64,000 bases of DNA from Hydrangea macrophylla (taxonomy: Eukaryota; Streptophyta; Magnoliopsida; Cornales; Hydrangeaceae). Below, one piece after another: positions 23,943 to 36,446 of this stretch. Every line of letters begins with the position of its first letter. Positions within the stretch are counted from its first letter, which is position 1. The notes under the pieces were generated by a model that saw nothing but the letters and a program-made list of their open reading frames with translations, did no database searches and was not told the origin of the DNA. The position numbers and the translations under genes were made by a program. The stretch spans positions 89,808,588 through 89,872,587 of the forward strand of contig CM066987.1 of assembly GCA_033977485.1 (NCBI GenBank), given 5' to 3'.

Positions 23943-25403
23943 TCAAAACTTTTATTGGTAGCCTTGGATCTACTACTTATTAACTCTATAGATGCGCTTA
24001 ACAAGATGGAGAAGATTCTATACCTTAGGTCTTGAACCCAATTATGATTTTTGTCCTTCTCCTTGTGTGTGCAGCAGCAACCTCTAGGAAATCTTCACCC
24101 TTATGTCTCCTTGAATGCTCCCAGAGTGGCTAGGGTTGGTGGGAACCCTAATAGTGAGAATAGGGAAGGTTTGGGAACTCTAAACAGGTTCTGCAGCAAC
24201 TGGTACGTTAAAACCGACGAACCTCAATTTCTGGACGTAGCTGCCCTATTTATAGATTCCCAGAACCGACCTTACTTTCAATCGATCGAAGTGACTTCGA
24301 TCGATCGAACTATCGATCGATCGAAGCACGTTCGATCGATCGAACCTGTCTAGACTTCAATCGATCGAAACAACTTCGATCGATCGAACCAGTCTTGACA
24401 GCATTCTCATTTGCCTTTCCAAGCATTCTGGCGGAGCTAAGAGTGGGACCTCCTAGGTTCTTAATTACTGGCTCCGATTAATTATTATTCCATCTAGTCA
24501 GTACTCTTGACTAAGGAATCAATAATTAATCAATTATCATTAATGCCACTATAAAATGATAATTGCACTCCAGTGCATAAGAACATAATCACACATACAT
24601 AAGTGATTGCTAGACTTGTATAATATGATACGGATGTCCCTCTACCAAGCAGTATTCGTATCTATCATTGGGATGTATGTCTTAAGATACTGTCGACCCA
24701 ATAGATAGTACATCTTTTATTCCTCAAGTATCATTCACTACGCTTGGATTACTAAACATGTCAATAATAACACTTTGTTGACAAGGATGGCCAGCTCTCA
24801 GTAATCACTCCTAGTGACATTCTCGAGGGAATACTTACTCTTCGTTTTATTGAAGAGGGTAGAATTCCATCTTGACAATATATGTTCCCAACGTTGCATA
24901 CTTGATTACCCAAGATACCCAGGTGTTGATCTTGCAAGACCTCACTGATTGGTAAGTCAAAGAAACTAAGCATACAACTTGCGTCCATAACTGTCTCAGG
25001 ATTGAGGACATGTATCACTATACAAGTTTTGAGTTCCTATTGACGGTGACAGCGTTTAGGTGTCAATAGGTTTAACTCAGGTCCGTCAATGCACCGAGTG
25101 CACTAGCATATTAACCAAGAGTCAAAGACTCTTATGAATGAGATTCATCATTCTACCCCGTAGACGTTAATCATGCTACAGTGTACACCTGATAAGTTAT
25201 CCAGACTTATCATCCACTGTGACTTATTTGAAACAACAAGGATTTGTGATTCATATCTCACATGTGTAATCACATACACAAATGAACCACATACAATGTT
25301 GTTTAAGGATTCCAGTCTAATATTCATCTCATGAACTAACATGCATAAATACATTATGATATTCCATTGTCCAACTAACTGGTTTGAGGGCATATTCCCA
25401 ACA
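23943..25403 (-). repeat. Left LTR of copia D (3' LTR), slightly truncated
   Basis: It is nearly identical to 30433-31880. The minus-strand start TGTTGGGAATATGCCCTC is intact at 25403, but the minus-strand end is missing about 55 bp beyond 23943. On the minus strand a TATA box CTATAAATAG lies at about 24246-24257. Confidence 0.9.
24278..24390 (-). promoter_or_regulatory. TCGATCGA array just upstream of the copia D TATA box
   Basis: Six copies of TTCGATCGATCGAA or CAATCGATCGAA, separated by 3-12 bp spacers, occupy about 110 bp. On the element's own strand they end roughly 20 bp before the TATA box at 24246-24257. The motif is a perfect palindrome and is shared with gypsy B. The other LTR carries the same array at about 30766-30881, with one extra CGAT. 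Confidence 0.65.
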
Positions 25404-27600
25404 AACTCCCACTTGCACTCATAACCATATAACGTTAGTACTAACACTAGCATAGTCTCTGTGACTTGTCAAAATCCTTAACCCGTAAGGTTTTGCATAG
25501 GGACTGATGATCATCGACTGAAACAATCCATAGTAAAACATCTTCATGTTATACTATATCCCTAGACAAAAGACGTCACATGACATGTATCCAGTAAAGC
25601 TAATTTGAACATTGTCCAAAACACCATCACCCTGCATATATCCGCTAGTTCTCAAGCCCTAGAGAATATATACTTTATGATAGTTCAGAAAATTGAACAT
25701 TCATTTGGACTGATATCTGTGAACAACCTCAACGGTATAACTGATATCCATACCTAACATCACATACAAAGTTTATCAATAGCTAAGGCTTATGATATAC
25801 CTTTCATGTGACCTCTTTCATCTTGTATCCCAAGATACAAATCTTGAAAGAGCAATAGGTTATGTTCAAAGGTGAAAAACCTTTATCGAAACGTTCCACG
25901 TTGCATCTAGCCAGCAACTTTCTGATATAAAAGTTTGAGACAATCTCATTATCTTAACTTTCTGATCTTGAATGAGCAAAAATCATAAGATTATAGCTCG
26001 CCTCACCGAGATCATAAATATCAAGTATATTGTAGAAACTTAACCTTAATCATTGATGACACTACTTTAACATATCGCAATGATAAAGATGTCATCAATA
26101 TATGGAACCATAATCACCACCACACTTCCTTTGCGCAAGGATCCTTTCATCCACTTAAGCTACACCCACACTCTAGATGAATCCAAAGTATTTTGACCAA
26201 TATGTCAAAACAGATGTCCTTATCTCTGGATGATTGCTTAAGTCTGTAGACTTATGCAAATCATATAACGGAGCTTCCTTATCACAAAACTTCAATGCAC
26301 AGGGAGATTTTAGCAATGCTAAGAATTCTCCCACTAGAATGAAGTACCGATGTAAGAACGGATGAAGAGGTAGTAGATTTTAGTCCTAGATGATTTATAG
26401 ATTGCTTTAAGATATAAATTACTTTACTCTTTTATATTATCTTCCCTTTGCAAAATTTGGTCTCGAACCAACTTTTGTTTTCTCTAGAAACACTACAAAA
26501 GTATTATACTTCTAATCTAGATTCAAAAGGCTCATCATTTCTTTACACCAAAGTGCTAGACATCCTTATCCAAAGTTACCATGAGAAAGAAGTCGCATTC
26601 TTTTCACAACTTTGGGGATATCTATCGAAAAGATTTGCTTTTGAATAAGATCCAGTATGTACATTGTAGTTCCATCGAGAAAAATAAGGAACAGTAGTAA
26701 CTCTAAATAACTCATCCCATGACCCAGTCATATCTAAAAGAAGGTAGTTCCTTCTACCTGCTACACCATCCCGTGGAGGCGCACTAGGCGTAGACTGTCG
26801 AGAAAGAATCTCATTCTTATCTCCTTTGGACAATAAATACATTAGATAGATACTCACCATTTTGATCAAATCAAAAGGCAACGATATTCTTTTACCAATT
26901 ACTCTTCATTCCAAAACTTTTGAATTTCTTCAAAATTGAGGATGAAGATGCAATAAGTAAATGTATATCAGTATCCAAAGTAGCCGAAACTACTTTTCAA
27001 CTCTAATGTTTATTGCCCTACATACATGAGTATGTCCTAATTCTAATAAGTCCTTGGTCGTGTGATTTTCAAAAGAAAAGCCACCTGATCATATTAGCCT
27101 CTAAATAGGATTGACAAACAGGTAGTGGTCTCAACAACCAAAAGAGTTTTAGGATCCAATCCTTTACTCCCCATTTATCCTAATTTAGATTAATATGATC
27201 TGATCACATTTACCCTCTAAATAGGATTGACAAATAGGCAATGGTCTTAGCAACCAAAAGAGTTTAGGATCCAATCCTTTACTCCCCATTTTATCCTATT
27301 TAGATTAAATATGATCTAACCTCAAAACCAAAAAGTTATAGAATTAGTTGAGGGTGCTATCCTTTTAGATGGTAAAATACCCATGAGTCATTTAAATACT
27401 ACATTAGATAATATATGAGAAACAAGAGTAAATTGGTGAGATACTTGCTTGACAAGTTATTTAGATCACATAAAAGAACGCTTTCTTTTAATCAAGAATT
27501 TCAGTACCAAAATCAAAAGAATAAATATTATTCATTAATTCAAAACTGAAATCCATCTAATAACTCCAAAGTTTTATTACAATATAAAACTACTAATCTA
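25404..27600 (-). pseudogene. Copia D pol remnants (reverse transcriptase/RNase H region)
   Basis: No frame longer than about 100 codons survives, but landmarks of a copia reverse transcriptase read in order on the minus strand: YIDDI at 26102-26088, DLGEASYNL at about 26016-25988 and a MKGI-like stretch at about 25820-25793. Spacing between them is roughly normal for the family. Integrase and protease were not identified. This region could not supply enzymes for transposition. Confidence 0.55.
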
Positions 27601-27744
27601 ATAGCAACTCTTGCATCAGATCCCAAAAGGCAATCAAGATCTTTTAATCACTGCACATTCTTATTTTCCAATTCCCTGCAACAATTACAGATATAATTTA
27701 GAAAATATAGAATTAGTGCCCATAGTAGTTGAAGTATCAGTTTT

Positions 27745-28611
27745 TCAACTTACTTCAAAAACTAGTGAAAGGATCGTACCTTGCCTTTTGGCAGTCAAGT
27801 ATTCCACACAGTTCCTTTTCCAATGCCCTCTCATGCCACAATGGAAACACTTTCCTTTTGGCACGACACCAGCCTTTCCCTTTCCAAGTCTTGCCTTCTT
27901 CCCAACAGTTGGCTTAGGCTCACCTATCCTTGAGTCTTGCTTCTCCTTCTCTGAACTTATGCTCTTAGGCTTAGTTCCAGAAGATGAAGTCATTCCAATG
28001 TTCTGAACATTTGACTCCTCTTTGACTATATCCATCGTTGCCTCAAGAGAGCTCATCAACTCACTTGTTGAAAAAACTGTTTTACTCATTTTAAAAACCT
28101 TTTTAAATTGAGTGAATGATGAAGGCAACGAATGCAAGATTATGTCAACTTAAGTCTCACCATCAATGTCGGAACCCAGAACTTCCAGTACTTTGAAATA
28201 AGTAATCATTTTAAAAACATGCTCTCTTATTGAAGTTCCTTCCAACATTCTGGTGTCCATGACTAACTCCAAGGCTCTAAGCCTTGCAGTTCGACTTAGC
28301 TCCCCAAACATCTCCTCGAGGTTCAATATTATAGCACGGGCAGTGTTCAAAGGTTGATGTTGTTGCTTCAACATATCAGACAAAGAGTCTAAGATGCTAG
28401 AGCGAGCTATACCATCAAATCTTATCCACTGCCAATATTGATCCGCAAGATCAGTTGGGGTGTCATGGCATGTAATAGGTGGACAGGGAATGGCAAGAAC
28501 GTACTTACATCCATTAGCAGTTAACAATTCATCCAGTTCCAGTTTCCATTCAACGTAGTTGTTTCCAATTAGCTTATTCTGGATCATGGTTATAGCAAGT
28601 GGCCTAGACAT
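27745..28611 (-). pseudogene. Copia D gag, one in-frame stop
   Basis: The start MSRPLAITMIQNKLIGNNY at 28611 is typical of copia gag, followed by a UBN2-like capsid (NYVEWKLELDELL, ARAIILNLEEMFGE, MLEGTSIREHVFKM). An in-frame TAA at about 28152-28150 interrupts the protein, after which the same frame resumes (HSLPSSFTQFKKVFK). It reaches a CCHC zinc knuckle CFHCGMRGHWKRNC followed by a basic stretch. Gag coats the genomic RNA and forms the virus-like particle. Here it is nearly whole, in contrast with the ruined pol to its left. Confidence 0.8.
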
Positions 28612-29925
28612 AATGAATCTGAAATACAAATAATGTAACAGAATTACAATATGGAAATCATGAATATGAAAATTTATATGATACATTGGAATTCCCTTAA
28701 CCAACTCATTAATTGTCTTCAGGATGTCAAGCCTATGAAATTAAGTCTCCGTGTGGCGATCATAACCTCATAGCCTGATTGGGAAACCCATCATGAATGT
28801 CATGCAACTCTTATAAAACAATTCATGACTCTTGAACTTTTGGTCTCTAAGTTTCTGGATAATGCTCCGTGTGGAATCCCTTACCCATAGCTTAGCTAGT
28901 GTTTACCATTAACTAGAATCCAATGACAACCACCTCAAGTAGTGCCTCAGTGTAGTGGTCACCCTCTAACGCGTCTCATTGATTCTATCCAAAGGAAGTT
29001 CATACCTAGTAACCAATGAATAGTCTATCCTCCGTATGGAATGATCACCCATGGCTGGATGACACAGAATATACTACCCACCTTACAATGAACCGTTTGT
29101 GGAAGACCGTGGGAGTTATAAAATAAGTCCCTCTCCCACTAGATTTTTATAAGAAGTTCATGTCTAGTAATCAATAAGAAATACCCTCCGTATGGAATGA
29201 TCACTCATAAATGAGTGACACAGAGTATTTCTCATACTTACAATGAACTAATAGGAATTTTTCAATAAAAAAAATGTTTCTTCACATTGCCCATAAACAT
29301 CAAGTGTTTACTAATGTGTTGGAAAAAGGTTTTGAATTTTTTATTTTAGAAAACTTGTTTTACGTGCATGCAAGTAGTAACAATATATAAAATTCCAATC
29401 ACAACTAAGCACATAAAACAAAAACTAAAATGAAATAAAAACATTCAACAATGCCTCTATCTCCCATGGCTCTATCTCCATAGAACCTCCTTCTTGGTTT
29501 GATTGCCTCCGACTCCATCTTCATGGACAACGGCTTGCTCCTCCATCTTCTTGGATTTTCTAATTCTATTACATTGGTCCTATACTTCTCTCGAAGCTTA
29601 CAATTTATCTAGAAATAGAAATAACAACAATAAAATAAAAGGCTAGGGAAACCGGTGCGACTTTCCTTTTCATAGGATTGAAGTTGCAGCTCCCTTTACA
29701 TAAGCCTTAAATCCAAACCAACAATTAAATACAAAATTTAAAAGTCTTGGTGCCATGGGAGATAGCGGACTAAGCTTGCTGCAAAAGGGTTAGTCACACG
29801 CACAACCACGCATATATATAACAAATATATGTACCATTGGAACCCCTAATTGATTCATACAGTATATAAACTCTTTACATATTGAATTAGAACTTAAAAC
29901 AACATCACAGTTCTCTGTCACACTT

Positions 29926-30210
29926 CGATCGATCGAAAAAGTTCAATCGATTGAACCTTCGATCGATTGAACATAGTTCAATCGATTGAACTTTTAGTTT
30001 CACAGAATGTTTTGAAAAACTTACAGCATAAATAAAATTTTAAAGTAAATATTTTTAAAACCTTTAAATCTGTAAACTGAAAACCTGGACAGAAAATTAG
30101 TCTCGATCGATCGATCGAACAGAACCAACGTTCGATCGATCGAAACTAGTTCGATCGCTTGAGAACAGATGATGTTCGATCGATCGAGACTACGTCGATC
30201 GATCGAACCC
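29926..30210 (-). repeat. TCGATCGA array in the copia D leader
   Basis: Two clusters, at about 29926-29996 and 30103-30210, hold roughly ten copies of TTCGATCGATCGAA, CAATCGATTGAAC and similar. They lie between the primer site (30365-30377) and gag, within the predicted 5' leader of the genomic RNA. The same motif occurs upstream of the TATA box in the LTR. Paired palindromes of this kind could fold in RNA. Confidence 0.65.
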
Positions 30211-30364
30211 ACCTTACATTCAATGCAATCACAGATTTGTATTCTGCTGCATAAACACTGCAGAAACGGATCTATGAGGATGCAGTTTTGAAAACAGTCC
30301 TAAAATCAACATGCAAATCAAAACTAGTGTTCCAAAACGCATCTATAGATCCAAACAAGCGAGG

Positions 30365-30377
30365 CTCTAATACCAAT
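30365..30377 (-). other. Primer-binding site of copia D
   Basis: On the minus strand ATTGGTATTAGAG follows the LTR end directly. It matches the usual TGGTATCAGAGC initiator-methionine tRNA site apart from one transition. Confidence 0.7.
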
Positions 30378-31880
30378 TGTAGGAAAAACAGGTTTAAAAT
30401 TAAATCTAAACGCGCAGCGGAAAACAAAGTTCAAAACTTTTATTGGTAGCCTTGGATCTACTACTTATTAATTCTATAGATGCGCATAACAAGATGGAGA
30501 AGATTCTATACCTTAGGTCTTGAACCCAATTCTGATTTTTGTCCTTCTCCTTGTGTGTGCATCAGCAACCTCTAGGAAATCTTCACCCTTATGTCTCCTC
30601 GAATGCTCCCAGAGTGGCTAGGGTTGGTGGGAACCCTAATAGTGAGAATAGGAAAGGTTTGGGAACTCTAAACAGGTTCTGCAGCAACTGGTACGTTAAA
30701 ACCGACGAACCTCAATTTCTGGACGTAGCTGCCCTATTTATAGATTCCTAGAACCGACCTTACTTTCAATCGATCGAAGTGACTTCGATCGATCGAACTG
30801 TCGATCGATCGATCGAAGCACGTTCGATCGATCGAACCTGTCTAGACTTCAATCGATCGAAACAACTTCGATCGATCGAACCAGTCTTGACAGCATTCTC
30901 ATTTGCCTTTCCAAGCATTCTGGCGGAGCTAAGAGTGGGACCTCCTAGGTTCTTAATTACTGGCTCCGATTAATTATTATTCCATCTAGTCAGTACTCTT
31001 GACTAAGGAATCAATAATTAATCAATTATCATTAATGCCACTATAAAATGATAATTGCACTCCAGTGCATAAGAACATAATCACACATACATAAGTGATT
31101 GCTAGACTTGTATAATATGATACGGATGTCCCTCTACCAAGCAGTATTCGTATCTATCATTGGGATGTATGTCTTAAGATACTGTCGACCCAATAGATAG
31201 TACATCTTTTATTCCTCAAGTATCATTCACTACGCTTGGATTACTAAACATGTCAATAATAACACTTTGTTGACAAGGCTGGCCAGCTCTCAGTAATCAC
31301 TCCTAGTGAAATTCTCGAGGGAATACTTACTCTTCGTTTTATTGAAGAGGGTAGAATTCCATCTTGACAATATATGTTCCCAACGTTGCATACTTGATTA
31401 CCCAAGATACCCAGGTGTTGATCTTGCAAGACCTCACTGATTGGTAAGTCAAAGCAACTAAGCATACAACTTGCGTCCATAACTGTCTCAGGATTGAGGA
31501 CATGTATCACTATACAAGTTTTGAGTTCCTATTGACGGTGACAGCGTTTAGGTGTCAATAGGTTTAAGCACCGAGTGCACTAGCATATTAACCAAGAGTC
31601 AAAGACTCTTATGAATGAGATTCATCATTCTACCCCGTAGACGTTAATCATGCTACAGTGTACACCTGATAAGTTATCCAGACTTATCATCCACTGTGAC
31701 TTATTTGAAACAACAAGAATTTGTGATTCATATCTCACATGTGTAATCACATACACAAATGAACCACATACAATGTTGTTTAAGGATTCCAGTCTAATAT
31801 TCATCTCATGAACTAACATGTATAAATACATTATGATATTCCATTGTCCAACTAACAGGTTTGAGGGCATATTCCCAACA
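30378..31880 (-). repeat. Right LTR of copia D (5' LTR, complete, 1503 bp)
   Basis: This is the complete copy: on the minus strand it runs from TGTTGGGAATATGCCC (31880) to CTGTTTTTCCTACA (30378). The integrase of gypsy C begins immediately to the right, at 31881. The TATA box is at about 30733-30745 and the TCGATCGA array at about 30766-30881. Confidence 0.9.
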
Positions 31881-32903
31881 ATGACTCTATTTGGGTGATA
31901 GTTGATCGACTGACGAAATCAGCACATTTTTTATCGGTTAAAGCTACTACTACACTTGAGCAGTATGCAAGGTTATATGTAAATGAGATTGTAAGATTAC
32001 ATGGAGCACTGGTATCGATTGTATCAGATCGAGATCCAAACTTTACTTCACATTTATGGGGACATGTGCAAGAGGCTCTAGGTACTAAACTGAAGTTTAG
32101 TACAACTTTTCACCCGCAGACTGACGGGCAATCGGAGAGAACTATTCAGACATTAGAAGATATGTTAAGAGCTTGTGTGATAGAATTTACGGGTGGCTAG
32201 GAAAAATATTTGCCATTAATTGAATTTGCTTACAACAACAACTATCACAGCAGTATTGGGATGGCGCCTTTTGAGGCTCTTTATAGAAGAAAATGCACAA
32301 CGCCAGTATGCTGGGGTGAACTTGGAGAAAGTAAAGTAAAGAGTAGAGTTTTTGGACCGGAGATCATTCAAGAAACAGTAAGTAAGATTGAGGTCATTCG
32401 AGAGAAACTTAAGGTTTCACAAAGTCGCCAGAAGAGCTATGCAGACACTCGCCGCAGAGAGTTAGAGTTTGCTGTTGGTGATTTAGTTTTCTTAAAGGTT
32501 TCTCCGTGGAAAGGGGTAATGAGATTTGGTAAGAAAGGGAAGTTAGCGCCGAGGTATATCGGACCTTATGAAATTCTAGAAAGAATTGGAGATGCTGCAT
32601 ATAAGTTGAAATTACCTCAGGAGTTATTGCGACTACATGATGTTTTTTCACGTATCGATGCTAAGAAAGTATGTGAAAGATCCTTCACATGTTCTCACAA
32701 CACCACCGGTTGAGCTAGATGAAAATCTAACTTACGAGGAAAAGCCTGTGCAAATACTTGATCGACAGATAAAGCAGCTGAGAAATAAATCGATTCCAAT
32801 GGTGAAGGTACTATGGTGAAGTCAAGCTATAGAAGAAATGGCTTGGGAAACAGAAGAAAGTATGCAGAAGCAATATCCACATTTATTTGATCAAGGTACG
32901 TAA
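31881..32903 (+). pseudogene. Gypsy C pol C-terminus: integrase core and chromodomain-like end
   Basis: Coding starts abruptly at the right end of element D, within the integrase core (SIWVIVDRLTKSAHF), then VSDRDPNFTSHLW and FHPQTDGQSERT. A TAG at about 32198 breaks the frame. It resumes with LIEFAYNNNYHSSIGMAPFE and a GPY-type region (KLAPRYIGPYEILERIG). After a frame change near 32640 comes PVQILDRQIKQLRNKSIPMV, the start of the chromodomain-like C-terminus, with another stop before WETEESMQKQYP. The usual GGGGACGAAATTC sequence and a GGAGGGAGGGC purine tract follow, then the 3' LTR. Confidence 0.85.
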
Positions 32904-32938
32904 ATTTCGGGGACGAAATTCTTCAACGGAGGGAGGGC

Positions 32939-35578
32939 TGTGAGACCCGAACCTGAAAAGAATATTAAAATAATAAATCATTTACTCTATTAAGCTGAAT
33001 TGAGTTGTTTAAAATTTAAATTTCTGTGATTTAATTATTTAAGCTGAATTGTTATTAAATTTTTTTATGCTGAGCTGTTAATTATTAAATAATTATGCGT
33101 TGGGTTAGAACTGGGAAATTCTATTTTTGGGATTTTGAGTTAGGAAATACCTCTTTTTGGGGGTACTAAGATGATATGGGAAAATTTGGGGAAGTTTGAG
33201 AACTCAAGTGCTTGTTTTAAAGAAAGTTGGGTTGTTAAACATAATTTTTAAAAAGTTGAAAAATCATTTTTAGGGAGATACGTTAGTCTCCTTTACTGCG
33301 TAGTTTGAGAGGGTTACAGTAAAGAAGAAGAAAAGAGAAAGAGAGGAAGATGGGAAGAAGAAGAAGAAGAAAAAAAAGAAGAAGAGTAAAGGGAAGAAGA
33401 CAGAAATTAGGAAGAAAGGGAGGAAACTTCATATTCTACATCCTAGGTAAGTGAAATTGGTTGAAAGTGTGAATTGGGGTTTTTGAAATCTTTTATTAGA
33501 ATATGAAATTAAGAGATTAAAGTTGTAAATTGATGTTTTAGAACTTGCTTCAATGCTCCTTGATAAGTATATATGGTGTTGTATGAAGTTTTTCATGTTA
33601 AACTTGAATTTTGAGCAAGTTTGTAAAATGTGTTTTTAGGGTTTGGTAGAAATCCGAAAATTGGGGATTTGTGGGGTTGATTTTGATAGTGAATATGTGT
33701 TTTATATGCCTTGGGTGATATGTATACCATGTATGGCAAGTTTTGTTTGAGTATTGTTGATTTTGCAATTGTTGGGGTGTTGAAATTTAAGGATTTTTAA
33801 TAAATCTGAAAATTGAGGTTTTTTTTTGGGTTTTGATTTTGGTGTTTTTGGTGTTGAGAGTATGTTATTAATGTCTTGAAACACTCCTAGTTCAAGTCTT
33901 GAAAGGATTGAGTTGTGTTTGAGGTGATAACCACCATTGATGAAATTTGAAGCTTTTGGATTTTATGGGTTCTTGAAAATTGTTGTTTCAAATCTATATG
34001 TGGGTTGATTTTTATTGTTATAATGATGTTTTTAATGTTTTGGATTACTCTTACTACAAGTTTTGAAAGAGTTGAGTTGGGAAGAATTGGGAAGAGTAAT
34101 AGAGATTAATGTGTGTTCTTGGTGTAGTGTGTGTTTTTAAACCTCTAGCTTATGGGTCTTGCTTGGTTTGTAAAAAAATGTTGATTATAACTTGATATTT
34201 AAATTTGCTAGGTGCTAATAATATATTTGAGAAGCATATAGAGAATATTAGTTTTGGGTTTGGAAGAATTGAGTTATGATTTGGGCAAAACACCATTGAA
34301 GATGTTTTTGAACTTTAGAAGCTAGAAATGGGTTCTTGATTTTTATTTGATGGTTGTGGTGAACAATGTTAGATGTGGGTTTTTTTTTTCTTATGCATTG
34401 TGAATATTATTTCGAGTTATATGTTATTGAAAATTTATGTCTCTAAGAGTTGGTAGAATTTGAAAGCCTCCATGGAAGAGTTGTTTTTATTTATTTTTTA
34501 TTTTTTTATTATATATATATATATATATAAACTTGACTTGGGTAGAGAGAGAAAGTTAGAAATTATGGGCTGTTTGGGTGTGATTTTTAGGAATTTGGAT
34601 TGTTTCAATTACAACTTGAACTTCTTAAATTTTTACTTATTATGGAAGTTGTTTCTTTCTACATTTTTATTTATTATAGAAGTTGTTTATTTTTACTTAC
34701 TCGTTATGAAGTTGAAGTTTGAGAAATATAGATTCTTTTTCAATTAGAAAACCTAAGTTGTTAATTTTTTTTGTTGTTATTATAAGATTTGTGAATTATT
34801 ATCTAAATGGATATTATATTTGCTATGAAATCTAATTTTTAAGATTTCAGGGACTGAGGCTAGTAGTAGCGGACCCAAGGAGTTGACCGAGGAGCAAGTA
34901 GAAAGGTAAATTTTACTCGCTGGCCGAATTTGAGGTGGGTCTTCTAGATATTACTGTATTGCAATTTATGTTTATATACATAGCTGGCATGACATGAACT
35001 GTATGTTATGCACTTGCATTGCTGAGCTGTTAAACCAAATAGTTGAAAACTTGGTAATAAGCCGCGAAAGGCTAAAGCTGATGGGCCCGGGTGTGTGAGT
35101 CACGGCATGTATGAGTTGCATTTTAATATTGCATAAATGTTGTATTTGTGTGTGCTGGGTTGTTTATATGCTTAAACTTGCATATTGTTTTATCTAGTTG
35201 TCGTGAGCCATGATTTTGCTCACGCCCACACAGATTTCCTGTGCAGGTACCCCTTTTATGAAGCTGAATTAGGAACTGCACTACCATAGGTCTGGGGTGG
35301 CAGTGGGTTGCTATGGGTTGACCACCAGAGTGGTATTTTGTCGAAAATTTGTAAAATACAGTTTAGTTGTAACTTTTGTAAGATGTTATAAACACTTAAC
35401 TTTTAAGTTTGGTTGTGTTGGATTAGTTTAATGTATAATACTTGGGACGTGTGAATATTTTAAACTCTCTAATAAGGTGTTCTTGTATAAGTCTGTTAAT
35501 CACATGTTTAATTTAATTTTGTTGATTAGTTGAGTTGTACAAGCAGGTATTTCGACCACGACGGGTCAGGGTGCCACA
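32939..35578 (+). repeat. 3' LTR of gypsy C (2640 bp)
   Basis: It starts TGTGAGACCCGAACC after the purine tract and ends GGGTGCCACA. Its first 1450 bases or so match 21371-22819 with scattered substitutions. No TCGATCGA or GAGCGCTC arrays are present, unlike the LTRs of A, B and D. Confidence 0.88.
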
Positions 35579-36405
35579 AGTCTCTATTGTATCTGACCGT
35601 GATTCGAGATTTACTACAGAGTTCTGGAAGAGTCTACAGTTAGCTTTGGGAATGATTTTAAACTTGAGCATTGCCTTTCATCCACAAACTGATGGACAGA
35701 CTGAACGGGTTAACCAAGTAATGGGAGACATGCTTCGGGCGCGTGTCATTGATTTTGAGAGCTCATGGGAGATTCATCTACTCTAAAGAATTTGTGTACA
35801 ACAATATCCACCAATCGCCTTTGTGTTGGGCAGAGGTTGGAGATAATCAACTGCTTAGACCTGAATTAGTTCAGAAAAATAATGGGAAGATCCAGATCAT
35901 AAAAGAAAGGATGCGAACGGTGCAGAGTAGATACAAGAGCTATGCGGATAAATGCCGTAGAAGTTTGGAATTCAGTGTTGGAGATCATGTTTTACTCAAA
36001 GTATCTCCGGTGTGAGGGATTGTCAGATTAGGATAGAAGAAAAGAAATTTAGCGCTGCGTTTCATTGGACTGTTTGAGATACTCGAACGTGTAGGAAAGG
36101 TTGCCTACAGACTCGCATTACTGCCTAAGATGTTAGGAGTTCACAATGTCTTTCACGTTAGCATGTTAAAGAAGTGTGCTCACAATCCAAGTCATGAGAT
36201 CAACTTTGAGGACATCGAGGTGAATGAAAATGTATCATTCCATGAAGGGTCAGTGCAAATTTTGGATCGAAGAGTCAAGATACTGAGGAATAAGGAAATT
36301 CCATTGGTGAAGGTTCAGTGGAGGTTTCATGACGAAGGAGAAGTTTCTTGGGAATTGGAGTCAGAGATGCGTAAGAGGTATCCAGATTTGTTTAGAGATG
36401 CTTAG
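35579..36405 (+). pseudogene. Gypsy B pol, second part: integrase end and chromodomain
   Basis: This continues the integrase left at 21370, directly after the AGTCT duplication: VSDRDSRFTTEFWKSLQLALG and FHPQTDGQTERVNQ. A deletion and frame changes follow near 35785-35810 (the conserved NNNYH...MAPFEALYGR region is largely missing). Coding goes on with YKSYADKCRRSLEFSVGDHV, the HNVFHVSMLKKC segment and the chromodomain PVQILDRRVKILRNKEIPLV to the stop at 36403-36405. Confidence 0.85.
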
Positions 36406-36446
36406 TTCGGATTTCGAGGATGAAATCTTTATTTATAGGGGGATGA

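Larger units (their letters stand above)
23943..31880 (-). mobile_element. Copia element D, minus strand, LTRs about 99% identical, pol decayed
   Basis: Two direct repeats of about 1.5 kb enclose a minus-strand internal region. The minus-strand 5' LTR is the right copy (30378-31880), opening TGTTGGGAATATGCCC and closing CTACA. A primer site ATTGGTATTAGAGCC follows it. Gag with a CCHC knuckle is at 28611-27745, and copia reverse-transcriptase remnants lie at about 26100-25790. A purine tract AAGTGGGAG precedes the left LTR. That left copy lacks its last 55 bases or so, next to element E. About a dozen substitutions and one 15-bp indel separate the LTRs, so the insertion is young although pol is wrecked. 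Confidence 0.85.
21371..35578 (+). mobile_element. Gypsy element C (chromovirus), inserted in the integrase of B
   Basis: It begins TGTGAGACCCG at 21371 and its 3' LTR ends GCCACA at 35578. A perfect 5-bp duplication AGTCT flanks it (21366-21370 and 35579-35583), and the integrase frame of element B reads across the removed insert. Only the first part of its 5' LTR, the C-terminal part of pol and the full 3' LTR survive. The rest of its 5' LTR, gag, protease, reverse transcriptase and RNase H are missing and replaced by fragments E and D. Confidence 0.88.

Noticed and set aside
24051..24353. Plus-strand frame across the copia D LTR, repeated at 30539
   Set aside because: It lies within the LTR in antisense to the element, and much of its end is the TCGATCGA array read as SIDRT-type repeats.
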